Assembly: GCF_003254395.2 (NCBI RefSeq)
Contig: NC_037651.1
Location: 620,001-684,000 of the forward strand
DNA from: Apis mellifera
Taxonomy: Eukaryota; Arthropoda; Insecta; Hymenoptera; Apidae
DNA length: 64,000 bases
Direction of reading: 5' to 3'
Part shown: positions 37,561 to 49,308 of the stretch, piece after piece
Numbering within the stretch: the first letter of the stretch is position 1
Layout of the letters: each line of letters opens with the position of its first letter
Program-made: the position numbers and the translations under genes
The notes under the pieces: model-generated
Told to the model about the DNA's origin: nothing
The model's input: only the letters and a program-made list of their open reading frames with translations
The model's database searches: none

Positions 37561-39840
37561 AATTATACGTTATTCATAAAGATGAAGAAAAACATCGAAT
37601 TTAAAGTATGATAATGAAAATTATAGAAATGTTAAGAATTCAAAGAGTAATTGCATGAGATTTTAAAATAAATCTGAATTTTTCGAATTGTAAAATAATA
37701 TTTTAAATAACAAAGTAACGGAAATATTTATTTTATGATGTTTCTTTCTATTGAATTCTGTACGAACTACTTTTTAAATATTTGGAGAATTTTTTTTACG
37801 CCATTTTTTAAAATAATTTTAACACCAATAAAATATAGTTATGTACAAAATACATACATATATATATATATTTATTATACATATTTAATATTTATATTTA
37901 TACATTTGTTATTGTTCTTGCGTAGTTTTAATATATATAACCTTTTAATCTTATTTGGTAGATTTAAAATTTAAATTATTTTATTTATATTCTATCTTAA
38001 TTTTATGATTTTTGATATTTAATATTCTTTTTTTTTTTTTTCTTTCTTGTAAGATTAAAAATAAGCAATATAATTATTGCATATTTTTATTATTAATTTA
38101 TAATATTAATACATATTTGATTTTATTTTATAAAATTAAACAAAATATTATAATTATTTAAAATATTATGAATTTTCTTATGATGAAATTATTTATTATA
38201 TCTAATTTGAAGTCTATCAGTTTATGTAATATAAGTTATGTAATATAAAGTTACGATTTTTTTCGTGTTTTAAAATAAAATTATTATTTTTTTAAAATGT
38301 TTTTTAAATATTTACTATTATCTTTAATTAATTTTTTAATTATCATAAAAAATTAAATATTTCATTAATAATAATATTTATAAAAAAATTTTATATTCTT
38401 TTTTTAATGTAGTATCTGATCAAGTTTTCATATTATTATATTTGAATAGAATAGAATATAGAATAGAATATATAGAAAATTAGAAAATTATAGATGGAAT
38501 ATTTAATTTAAATGGATATGTATCGGACTTTTTCTTATTGCATACTTTTGGAAGTTTAATATTAAGTTTAATTAAAATTTATATAAGATTATGATATTTA
38601 AAAAAATAATATTATAATTATAATCTCTAAAAAACAATAATTATAAAATTAATATAAATATTATTTTATTATATTATTTTACATTTTAAATGTACATATA
38701 TATATATTTATATTATATTTAATCATATATAAAAAATATATTTTTATGAAGATTTAAATACAATTTATGAATTAGAAAAAATAAAAAATAATGACTAGGT
38801 AAATATAAAAAAAAAGAATTAATATTATGCACTATTATAATGAAATAATTGATTTTTTTTTAATGAGAATTAGATTAATCATATTTTCTATATTTCTATC
38901 TTACTTTAATTAAAAGTTCATTTGATTATTTTTTTATGTTTACATTGTGTTTTTAATAATTATAATGATAAAAAGAAAAAAAAACAATTGAGTTTTAATA
39001 TGAGATACTTGAATATGCTTTATGAATATGCTTTAAATAATAAAATTTATTCATTCGTTATTTTAGATTATTCATTTAGCTAAAAATAAATTTGAAAAAA
39101 TAGAGAAAAGCTTGGAAAAATAAAGAAAAAATTTGGAATTGTAGATCCTATATTTCATTCTTATTATATATGATATATATTATATTGTTTGTCATTATAT
39201 GTCTTATTTATTAATACTTGAATATGTACTGAATAAATGAATATTGTTTCTCTTAAAAATTATCCTGTTTTCTATCATTATCTAATTTTTTATTTGTCCC
39301 ATTTTGTCTTAATTAAAATTTTTTTTAAAAATTTATTAGAATTTATTAGAAGATTTACAATATTTAGATACAGTATTTTTCACATGAAATTTTTTAAAGA
39401 AAAGCTATTTTAAGATTTTTTGAGAAAATAAATATTTGACGTTCCTATTTTATCCTTCATTTTTAGAATACAAATTGAAGTAATTTGAATCCCTTACAAT
39501 TATATATTTCTCATTAATTTTTTTTCTTTTGTAATATTTTTTTAACATTTAAGTATTTAACATTAAATATTATTTAAAATAATAATTTGAAAATTAAATG
39601 AATAAAATTTAATACAATTTTTCAATATTGATTGTAAAATTAACGCGGCTATAAATATTTTGAATATTAAACTTTAGAAAAATCCATGAGAATTTATCTA
39701 AAATATTATTATCTTAAATATTATAAATTTTACGTAGACTTACAGAACTTCAAGAGAACTAAATTATTCCTCAAAATTTTATTTAGTAAATGAAAATTGT
39801 CTTTCGTTATTTCAATATAAATTTCAAATTTATATTTCTG
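37560..39840. other. AT-rich desert
   Basis: Low-complexity AT sequence. A short (AT)n tract lies near 37857-37870, and TAGAATAGAATA repeats lie near 38446-38475. No gene. Confidence 0.6.
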
Positions 39841-40160
39841 TCAGAAAAACATCCATAGCATCATCACGAGCACTGCTTCAAGAAAACAAATATATTTCCT
39901 TTTAGCGGATTACGCTAATTTTATGCACCGATTGCGACGTCTGGTCCTGATACCGGTTACAATATCAAGCACTTACGGTTACAGAGTTAACTCGTCTGGC
40001 AAGCGCGTAATTACTAACTGGGCTGGAGAATCCCGCGTAATTTTCGGCCGGTGAAAATTTCATGGGAAATACTTGACATTCGTGCAAGACGTTTTAACGA
40101 AGCACGAGCTGTCGTCGTTTCTTACGACCATCTTTAACTTTAGAACAATAGAACTTATCC
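39840..40160. promoter_or_regulatory. GC-richer island with homeodomain-site cluster
   Basis: Contains GGATTA (39907), CTAATTT (39915), GCGTAATTACTAAC with a TAATTA core at 40018, and GCGTAATTTTC near 40045, all within about 140 bp. The GCGTAATT word occurs twice. No protein-like frame. The site density suggests an enhancer, but this is inference. Confidence 0.4.
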
Positions 40161-40689
40161 TTTCCATTCGTCGACTTGACCTCATTGAATGCGATTATTT
40201 ATTTGTAAAATTTATTTCATTTTTAATAAATTCTTTAAAATAATCTTTTTCCACCAATCATTTGAAACATATTAATATATCATGAATATTGAAATTTTAT
40301 TACACGTAAAAATATTTAATTATTATAACGTTTAAATAAATAATATCCAGAAATATGATATATGAACAAATCGATCAACGCGATAATCAAAAATTTATTA
40401 TAATTTTAATATGTACATTCAGTATTATAAATATTTTTATGTTTATATTTTGTTTGATAAATGTTAAATGAATTTTGATAATAATTTTTTAAATAATGTT
40501 ATTATTTTTAATAAACAAAGGTTTTTAATTTAACAATTATATATCAAGAAAATTTAATTAGTTTTAAAATATATTGTTAACACAAAAAAATTAATAAATA
40601 TTATTTAAAAATATTCATAAAATTTAAAATATTTTCAAAAGAAAATTCAATTCTTTTTCGTAGATCTATTATACGTAAATAACTAAATA

Positions 40690-41340
40690 AAAAGTATTAA
40701 TGACCAACAATGATATATTAGAAAACATTGTTTTAGAAATATTGACATTTAAAATATATAAAAGATTTTAAAATGTGTTTATAAAAATTTAAAATGTTCT
40801 TTAAAATATTTGAAAAAAAAATTTCTTTTTTGAATAAATATCAAAAAGTGTTACTAATCAAAAATAATAAAAAAAAACAATGTTATTAAATATTCAAAAC
40901 GAAAACTTTAGAATTTTTATAAAAAATGTCATAAAAATTTGAAATATTTTCTACAATACTTATAGAAAAAGAATTTCTTCATAAATCTTCAATTAAATAT
41001 TTGCTATCAAGATACAAAAATATTATTAACCAAAAAATAATTAAGAAACATTATTATCAAATATTCAAAAGAAAATATTGTAGAAGATTTTTTATATAAA
41101 TAAATATAAAAATCTAGAATATATTAATATCTTCTACAATATTTTTAATATGTCATTAAAACTTAAAATTGCTAATCAAAAATAATGGAGAAACATTATC
41201 GAATATTCGAAAAGAAAACTCTAGAAAACTTCATAAAAATCTAAACGTCATCACCTAGAATATTTTCTAGAGATAATTAAAAAAAACAATTAAAAAAAGA
41301 TTCAATTTCTTCTTCATAAATTTTTACTAGTAAATATTCA
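40690..41340. repeat. Degenerate tandem array, period about 145-171 bp
   Basis: Units starting near 40854, 41026 and 41171 share (C)TAA.CAAAAATAAT..A.AAACATTAT, then ATATTC.AAA.GAAAA, a TAGAA..TTTTATA segment, AAAAAT.T.AAATAT.TTCTA and a TTCTTCATAAAT-like end. Weaker traces appear upstream from about 40590. Copies differ by substitutions and indels, so the array is old. Confidence 0.65.
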
Positions 41341-41394
41341 CGAAAATTTGTTACAGAATGTGGACGAAATTCAAATATTCGATGAAATAAGATC

Positions 41395-41710
41395 CAAATG
41401 ATTTTTCTATTAAATATAATCTCGAAGAGGGCGAGATTCAGTGAGGGTATGCACCCGGTATGGATGTTCGACTCGACTTGGGAAGAACGTGGGCGGAACT
41501 TCTGCGATTCCTTTGTTCGATTGATGTTCAATACGGGAAATGTGACAGCTTATACTTCACCTCCACGGCGATATTCCTCGAGATAAATGTCGACGAAGAT
41601 CGTAGACGAATATTCGAAAGACAAATAGTCGGACAGTGGCGTTCATATTCTAGATTGCAATTCTATAAAATTTCTCGTCAAATTTGTACCTGCTTGACTA
41701 ATTGATTTCT
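41395..41710. promoter_or_regulatory. GC-richer island, function unknown
   Basis: Balanced composition with frames on both strands (62 and 81 codons plus, 84 minus). I recognise none of them. The 81-codon frame at 41460-41705 is the most protein-like in composition, but it has no family resemblance, signal peptide or other support. Treated as a noncoding island. Confidence 0.3.
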
Positions 41711-43840
41711 ATAGGATAGAAATGCATGAAAGTTTTGATTTTAAGGTAGTTGATTTTTAGCTATGATATAAAGTGAATTTAATAAAACAGTTCTGATAAT
41801 ATAAATAGATAAATAGATAATATAATTACCATATTTATTTCAATGATCAAAATTGTTAATTAATTTTATAGAAAAGAAATTCGAAAAGAATTATGAAATA
41901 ATTAAAATCTCTGATAGAAAATATTCGATTACACTATTAGATTTTTACATATTTCGATGTCTATTACTTGTTTCGGCATCAATTGATTTCAATAAAATTT
42001 AAATGAAAGTTTCAACAAAAATTTTCAATTTATTTGTTTTCATTATACTCTTTTTATAATAAAACATTATATAAGATATTAAAAAACAAAATAAGAACTA
42101 ATGAAATAAATATTTCATTTCATTATAATATAAAAATATTAAATTTCTTTAATATGAAAAATTAGAAATAAATAAATGAAATAATATTTTAATATAATTA
42201 ATAATTAGAAATAATCAGAAATTTCTAATACTCGATCAATTAAATTTTCTTTATATTTTCATTTGTAAAAAAAAAATCTAAAAATAGATTTTAAATTATT
42301 TAAAAATTTTCAAATTATTAGTAAATGTTCATTAAATGAGTTATTTATTTTTTAATAAAGAATTTCAAAAAATTTTTCAATAAAATAATTAATAAGAATG
42401 CATATAAGTTTCATCTTTTTTATTTCTTTTTCTTTTTTTTTAATTATATCTTTTTCAACCATATTTTTTTAAATTTTAAATTGAAAATCAATATTTTATT
42501 GATTTAGAAAATAAAAAATAATATTTGTAAAAAAAAACAATTTTTTTATTGTTTTTTTTTATATATTTTTATAATTCAAAATCAATTATTGGAAGTGAAT
42601 TTTTTATGAAAATAAAATTTTTTTTGTAAAATTCAACTAACTTTTTTTTTAATAAAAGAAACAATTTTTATTTTTATTTTTATTATTTTTTTTAATATTT
42701 TGTTACAACTAAAAATCAATTATTAAAGATAAATGTTTATGGAATTGAAAAATTATTTAAAAAAAAATTATTAAAAAAATTAATTTTTAATGAATATTAA
42801 TTGAATAATATTACAATTATTAATATTTAATGATTTGATATTTTTATAAAATTTCAAATCAAAATTCAAATATAATAAATACAGAATAAAATGGATATAA
42901 TATTTAAAATATATAATGAAGAAAATCAATTTTTTATCATATTTTATCAATTATTTTATAATCATCATTGATAATTTATCAATTACAATAATATTATATA
43001 AGGAAACTTATTAAATTTTAATTTTAAGAAAAATTTATGCATGTATTGAGTATATTAAATTATATATCAAGCATAATAAAAAATTTCTCTTTGAAGAAGT
43101 TTTAACACTTAAGTTAAAGTTTTAACACTTTTTCATATTCTGTATAAAGTTTTGCATAAAAATTTTTTATTAATTTATTAATTTAAAATTTTGCTTTATA
43201 TTGCACTACTAGAAAAACGCATTGAAATTTTAATTGCATCTTCTTAAAATATTTATTTAAATAATATTATTCCTTTGTAAAATAGTAAGTATTAAAATTT
43301 TTAATTTTTTAAACAAGTATGAAATTTAATGAAATTTTATGAATATGTATAGCGCAATACAATGTTTATATGTATACGAAACAATTTTATTTTTAAAATT
43401 GACATAATATGATTATAAGGAAGCAAAATTAAAGTGTTTCAGTATATTTTTTGCTTTTTCAAACATAACTTTGTAAATGTTCAGAATTTTTAATGTTTTA
43501 TCAAAAATTTATATAAAAAATTTGCAAACTGACAAAATGTTATAATTTCAGAAACTGATGCTAAGAAATTTTTCATGGAGAAAAACTTCTCTATGTATAT
43601 ATAGTCCATCATACTTTATATATATACAAATTTTCATTAAAATTAGAATTTTTTATCTAAATTAGTTATTAAAGTATAATTATAAAACTTGTAATTAAAA
43701 AAATTACTTAATTAAAATATTTAGAAAATAATACTATAAACTTCGTTTTTTTTCCCCCTGCAATATCCACTTGTTGAATATTGTAATAATATGAAATTAT
43801 TCTACGTTTAAACGAAATATCGAATTTCGCATAAAAGATA
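41710..43840. other. AT-rich desert
   Basis: Only A/T runs and short direct repeats, for example two copies of AAGTTTTAACACTT near 43098-43130. No gene. Confidence 0.6.
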
Positions 43841-44100
43841 CGAACTAGGGTGTAGACAAATTTTTATTCGTCGCTATCGAGACGTATTCGATCGGATATT
43901 TCTATACATTTGACGTTGAAGATCCGATTTCCCGAGATGCACACCAGCTTTGACACACTAATGCTTTGAAAGTGCGATACGTCATGTGCGGACGCCTCGA
44001 ACGAAACCGGATATAGAGCTACTAGAGCCGGATAAAAAATTCGATATCGATAATTACTTATACTCACACAGCTGAAATATCAATGCTGAACAGCTAAAAA
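43840..44100. promoter_or_regulatory. GC-richer island with paired TCF-like sites
   Basis: Two CTTTGA words in the same orientation (43948-43953 and 43964-43969) are 16 bp apart, with CGATATCGATAATTAC near 44042. A 67-codon minus-strand frame (43864-44067) is unrecognised. Wnt-responsive regulation is a possibility only. Confidence 0.3.
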
Positions 44101-45420
44101 TTTTAAGGAGAATAACATATTATGCATCTTATTCTTAATTAATGATAAATTGAATATATAATCAGTCATAAAAATTGGTAATTATTTATTAATTATTTAT
44201 ATTTTTATCGATTTCAACGATCTTAAAATATATTGTCAAACAGTTCTGTTTCTATCCGTCTTACTTTATCTTATAAGACAAAATTAAATTTTTGTATTTA
44301 ATAGCAACATTTTTGTATATCGACTTTTATATTTTGGTGTCTAGAATCGATTTTCCAAATGTGTCCCATGAATGTATTAATATATTATGTGTATGAAAAG
44401 CAATTCTTTTAGTATAATGTTATTTTAAAGGGATAAAATGATTTTACAGAAATAAAATTTATTTTTAAATTTTTAACACCGTTTAGAAATTTCAGTTTCT
44501 CTTAAATAAAATGTTTTATAAAATTTTTATATCATAATTACGATTCAAAAAAATTATTGCATAATAAATTGAATTATGTCTATTTCTAAATTATTATAAA
44601 AAAATTATAATTAAAATAATAGTTAAAATATCATGGTAAATATTTTGTCAAAAATATATTTTTAATCAAATCTCATAAATTCATCATCATCAGTAGTTAT
44701 AAGAAAGAATCATAATATCAATATTAAACATTCTATTTTATTTTTTATAAGTTTTATTATTATTTTTTTTTTTAAATACGTATCCATTTGAAAATAAATC
44801 TATCGAAATCTAGCGAATTGTTTTAGAGAATATTTTTTGAAAATTATATACTACATTAAGAGTGAATATAATACAAGTATCGTTCAACTATTTAAAAATT
44901 TTTTTTAGATTATTCTCAAATGAATAACAATATATGATTTTTAATAAATAATTCAAATTCATATTCAAACATTGTATTCCATTTCTTACTTTTATACATT
45001 TCTCTATAAGAAAGAGTACAAAAAAAGAAAACTAAATCATCTAATTTAATAGTTATCAAAATTCAAGTAAAATTTATTTTGTAATGATTGACAAATTTTT
45101 AATCTTGATGGATTATATATAACAAAAATTGAAAAACTAGAGATATTTGTCATAAATGAATTAGAGATTAATAAAAAATAGAGATAATATAAATTATTTA
45201 TATTAATTATTAATGTTTTAGAGAAATAGATAAATAGATAAATATAACTATTAGCGAGAATTGTTTTATACAGAATTGTTATATTGATTTGTCATTTCAG
45301 AAAGAAAGCATTGATATTTTGTAAAAAAATTGAAAATTAGTTTTGATCACAGTACATTCAACACAATATTTCTCTTATATCGTGTAACTATTTTAGTGCC
45401 TATTTGTTAATGTAACTATG
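44100..45420. other. AT-rich desert
   Basis: AT-rich sequence with no gene-like frame or recognisable repeat before the MITE. Confidence 0.6.
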
Positions 45421-45422
45421 CA

Positions 45423-45809
45423 CAATAGAACTCCATTTATATGAATCTAGGGAGAGACAAACGCGTTCACATAACCAGGCTGTTCATATAATGAGAGTCC
45501 ATCTAACATCCCCACCAATTATGATTTTCCGTTCAATTTATAAAAGTTAACATTCATTTAAAAGCATTTCACGAAACATTTTCTCTAAAATGCATAATGA
45601 TATATTAAATATTATAAATTTAGAAATAATTTTCCAAGCAGCATAATATATGAATGAAAATGATATATGAATGAAAAATTTTTTGTATTATAGATATGTA
45701 TAATCATATTATATAAATGTAGCTTTTACGCTCATAACACTTAATAGTTTAATCAAATATAAGATTTTGTTACACGACAAATGAATTTCATATAAACAAA
45801 GTTTTACTG
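45423..45809. mobile_element. pogo/Tigger-like MITE (non-autonomous DNA transposon)
   Basis: The 5' terminus CAATAGAACTCCATTTATAT pairs with the inverted 3' terminus, which ends ATATAAACAAAGTTTTACTG (positions 45790-45809). About 19 of 25 positions match, including the TTTATATGAA core. TA follows the 3' end (45810-45811); the 5' flank is CA, a decayed TA. The subterminal words TTCACATAACCAGG and GTTCATATAATGAG repeat the theme of the terminus. The interior is AT-rich and noncoding, so transposition would have depended on a pogo-type transposase elsewhere. Confidence 0.7.
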
Positions 45810-45926
45810 TACAGAAAATAAAAGAACTTTAAAGAATTACGTAAATTCAATTACGACAAATGAATTTCACATAAACAAAGTTTTATTATACAGAAAAGAA
45901 CTTTAAGAATTACGTAAACTCAAATT
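45774..45926. repeat. Tandem duplication (79-bp unit) spanning the MITE 3' end
   Basis: ACGACAAATGAATTTCA.ATAAACAAAGTTTTA.T.TACAGAAAA...GAACTTTAA.GAATTACGTAAA.TCAA occurs at 45774-45852 and again at 45853-45926. The unit contains the terminal inverted repeat of the MITE plus flanking DNA, so the duplication happened after insertion. Confidence 0.9.
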
Positions 45927-46780
45927 ATAACGCAAAATTTCTTCAAAATTGAACAACCGACGAACCATCCATCATCATTATCATCAACATTATTTACAAT
46001 AATGCACATTTAAGTATGTTCAATCGAGATCAAATACGGATTGACTTTTGAAAATTCAACTGAAACAAAGAAAAGAGATGAATGTATCGATATTGATATT
46101 CTGCATGTACATTAAACAAAACGATCCGTGTCAAGTTTCATCCAGCATGTTTCATCATTTCAAAGTTCTTTTTCCAAAAATGTAAATAACTATTCCTAAG
46201 CGTTGATATCACTGCATATTCTTCGCGACAGAACAATTCCATTTTAAACAAGCGAGGAATGGATTTAATAATAGTGGTATACCTGTGTCGTTCCGCCTCG
46301 ATAAAGTGAAAAGAAATCGGTCCAAGCTGACTCTGCATGGGTTGCAAAAGTTCCACCACGCTATGAACTTGGTGCCGTTTCATGCAAGCCGGTGTAAAAC
46401 TTTTCGCATGCCTACTCACCATTCGTCCGCGAGAAACGAATCTTTCCCTTTTCTTTTTCTTTGCCAGACTCCTTAACCGACCTGTTAACCGTCGAATCGT
46501 TATAAACAAGGATCACAGGATGCTAGAAATTTTGCGCATTTTTCCAGCGTCGATGTTCAAATCCGCGCGAATAAATATTTGGCGACGACGATTTCTTTAG
46601 AAACGCGTAGAACCATGACGGTGGAAAGACAAAAGGCTGGATGGACAAGGGAGGATCATGGATCGACGAAGATTGAAGGGAATATTTTCGTCAAATTTTT
46701 ACGTTTATCTTTTTCTAAGGAAGAAAATTTGCGAGAATTGGAAAACTGTGTTCCGAGAAACGGGACATGAGAAATAAATT
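45927..46780. promoter_or_regulatory. GC-richer island with unrecognised open frames
   Basis: Balanced composition mostly from 46080 to 46780. It holds the longest open frame outside the mariner: 123 codons on the minus strand, 46138-46509, with a Lys/Arg cluster near residue 20 and a His/Met-containing middle, like no family I know. Overlapping plus frames of 63 and 72 codons exist. With frames open on both strands and no support, I leave the block as a noncoding or undetermined island; the minus-strand frame is the first to test for transcription. Confidence 0.3.
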
Positions 46781-46789
46781 AAATGTGCG

Positions 46790-48530
46790 AATGCGAAAGA
46801 GAGAAGGATGAATAGTTTTAATGAAGTTTTTGAATAATATTGAATGTTAAGGATAATAATATTGGATGAAATTGGATGGAATGAAAAAAAAAGCTTTTTC
46901 ATAATGAGAATCTGAAGTTGTATGTTCAAATCTTATAAAATTTACAATAAATTGTTTTCTTAAGATTTATAATTAGATTATGCAAAATTAAATTTTTATG
47001 AATATGATTAAAAAATTTTGTTATTAAGTTTTGTTTTGTTCTTCGAATATGCGTATCATTCGTATTGTATACTATATATTGAATATTTTATATATTTATG
47101 TGCATTATGTAGATATCTGTATATTTAAATTTTGCATAAGAAATACATAAATATATGCAATCTATTTATAATAATATAATAGTATAATAAATATAGTATA
47201 ATAATATAATAGTATAATAAATGATAGTATAAATAAATGAAATTTGAAACGTGCAGATAATTAAAAAAAAATTACAGTTATTCTTATTTTTAGACCTGAT
47301 TACCTGATTTAGACTAATAGTGTCAATTAATTTTATATATCTCTACATAAGTTTATTTATATGTATTAAAATTTTATCTAATATATAGAAAATTCCTATT
47401 ATAAGAACATAAATGATTTTCCGAAACGAATGTTTAATACAATGTATTAAACATACAATGTTTAATAAATATGTATTTTTATTTTCATCCATAAAATATT
47501 TAATTAAAAAAAATGGTACAAAAAGAAATTATTAATTCGATAATTTTGAAATTAAATTTCGAACTACAAATTTCGAATTTAGTCATGAAATTATTAATTG
47601 AAAAATCTAGAATACCAATGCTACAAGTAAGGAAATTATTAATGCAATTTTGGATTTGCATATAGAAATAGGGAAAAATTCTTTCCATAATTATAATATG
47701 TCTAATAACACAATAATAAGCTTAAAAATTAATAAAATAATATAATAATAATTATTGGATTAGATAAATCTATATATAGCTAAAAAATAGAAAATTTCAC
47801 AAAGCTGAATCTTTAATTTTTTATATAAAAACAAATAAAAATAAAAAAATTTTTTTCATATTATTAATAAACAATAGAATGTAACAATAAGTCAAAATAA
47901 TAATAATAATAATGAAATAAAGATTACTTTGAGATGAAATAATAATTATTTTTTAATTGTGAAAAAAGCGTCCCTTTAATCTTTCAGATTTTATGTTTTA
48001 TCAAAAGATAACTTCTATATTTACTTCTATAAAACTAATTTTTCAAGCACAGGAACCTGAAACTTTCATTTTTTTAATAATTTTTCTTTAAATATATATT
48101 TTAATTCATATTTTTATTAATTATAATATTTATTCTTTTAGTGATAATTTAAATTTATTGATAAAATGAATATAAGTGGTATTCACAATAAATGATATTT
48201 TTCTTTCTAAATCTAATCTAAATCTAATTCAAATATTATTCAACATTATTTATATAATAGAAAGGTTAATTAAATTACTGCGAATTATCGAATAAAAATT
48301 CATAAAATCAATGAAAATAATAATTTTTCAATTATTTACAATCTTAAAAAATCGATCAAATTCAAATCTTAATAAGTTAAATAATATTTATAATAATTTT
48401 TATTCATTTTATTAGAAATTTCATAAATAATAAAAAAAAAAAAAGAAAAAAAAAGAAAGAAAAAAATAAACGAATATTTCATTCTAATAACTCATTCTCA
48501 AATAACTAGTAATATAAAACAAAAATCATC
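46790..48530. other. AT-rich desert
   Basis: Contains an imperfect tandem of AATATAATAGTATAATAAAT at about 47168-47240 and AATAAT runs near 47898-47912. No gene; the 62-codon minus frame at 47500-47688 is AT-type sequence. Confidence 0.6.
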
Positions 48531-48539
48531 TAATCAGAT

Positions 48540-49020
48540 AAATCTAATGCAATCAAAGGATACAACTTGGTCCACAAGAGACACTGGTCATGGCGAATCG
48601 TATACAATCACGAATGAGCGTAATTACACGCAACCTTTAATGATAGGCGCTATTACGAAGAAGAATTAGGCGTATGCTTCTGCAGGACCAAGCTGTATAG
48701 CGTATTCTAATAGAGGGCGCGCGTATAAACGGCGGATAATAAGTCACTTACACGGATCCTGGACCAGGGGGTTGGCTGCACGCCAGTTCTATTCGCGCTT
48801 CGGTTGTTCCGATCTATTCTATACCGTGCATGTCACACGCATGACGCTCTTAACTAAATTATGGACAAAGTAGTCCGATTCCACGGTTTAAGGGGGCACT
48901 CGCAAAGTTCCACTCTCAATGGAGATATTTCCATCGAGAAATATCTCGAATGTTATTGAAACGGATATGGTAAATCGTTACGTTTACGAGGATGGATGGA
49001 TGGTTTTGGGATTAATCTGA
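48540..49020. promoter_or_regulatory. GC-richer island with homeodomain and CTCF-like sites
   Basis: Holds GCGTAATTACACGC (near 48619), TTTAATGATAGG, and TAGAGGGCGCGC at 48711-48722, which matches the core AGRKGGC of insect CTCF sites although the 5' half of that motif is weak. The last 150 bp are CG-rich and varied. No protein-like frame. Candidate enhancer or insulator. Confidence 0.4.
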
Positions 49021-49132
49021 AAATGATACGTTTTTGCTTTGGAAACGATTGTCATTTAATTTTTATGATCGTATTGCGTGATTGGAAAATATTTCACGCA
49101 TCGATTGAATCATTTCTTGGTTAGATATTCTA

Positions 49133-49308
49133 TTTATGGAATAGATAGTTGAAATGAATAATTTGAAGCTTAAAAATTATAACCATGAATTTGGTTTAAT
49201 TCTTAAAATTGTTGATATGATTTATAGAATAAATAGTTGGAATTAATAATTTGAAGCTTAAAAATTATAATCACGAATTTGTTTTAATTCTTAAAATTGT
49301 TGATATGA
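49133..49308. repeat. Tandem duplication, 88-bp unit
   Basis: Two head-to-tail copies, 49133-49220 and 49221-49308, of equal length and differing at about ten positions. Shared words include ATAATTTGAAGCTTAAAAAT and TTTAATTCTTAAAATTGTTG. Confidence 0.92.

Noticed and set aside
46138..46509. 123-codon minus-strand open frame
   Set aside because: Overlapped by open frames on the other strand in a GC-richer island, with no recognisable family, signal or promoter; not called as a CDS.
46545..46572. GTTCAAATCC resembling a tRNA T-loop
   Set aside because: The flanking bases do not form a T-stem, and no acceptor, D or anticodon arms are present.
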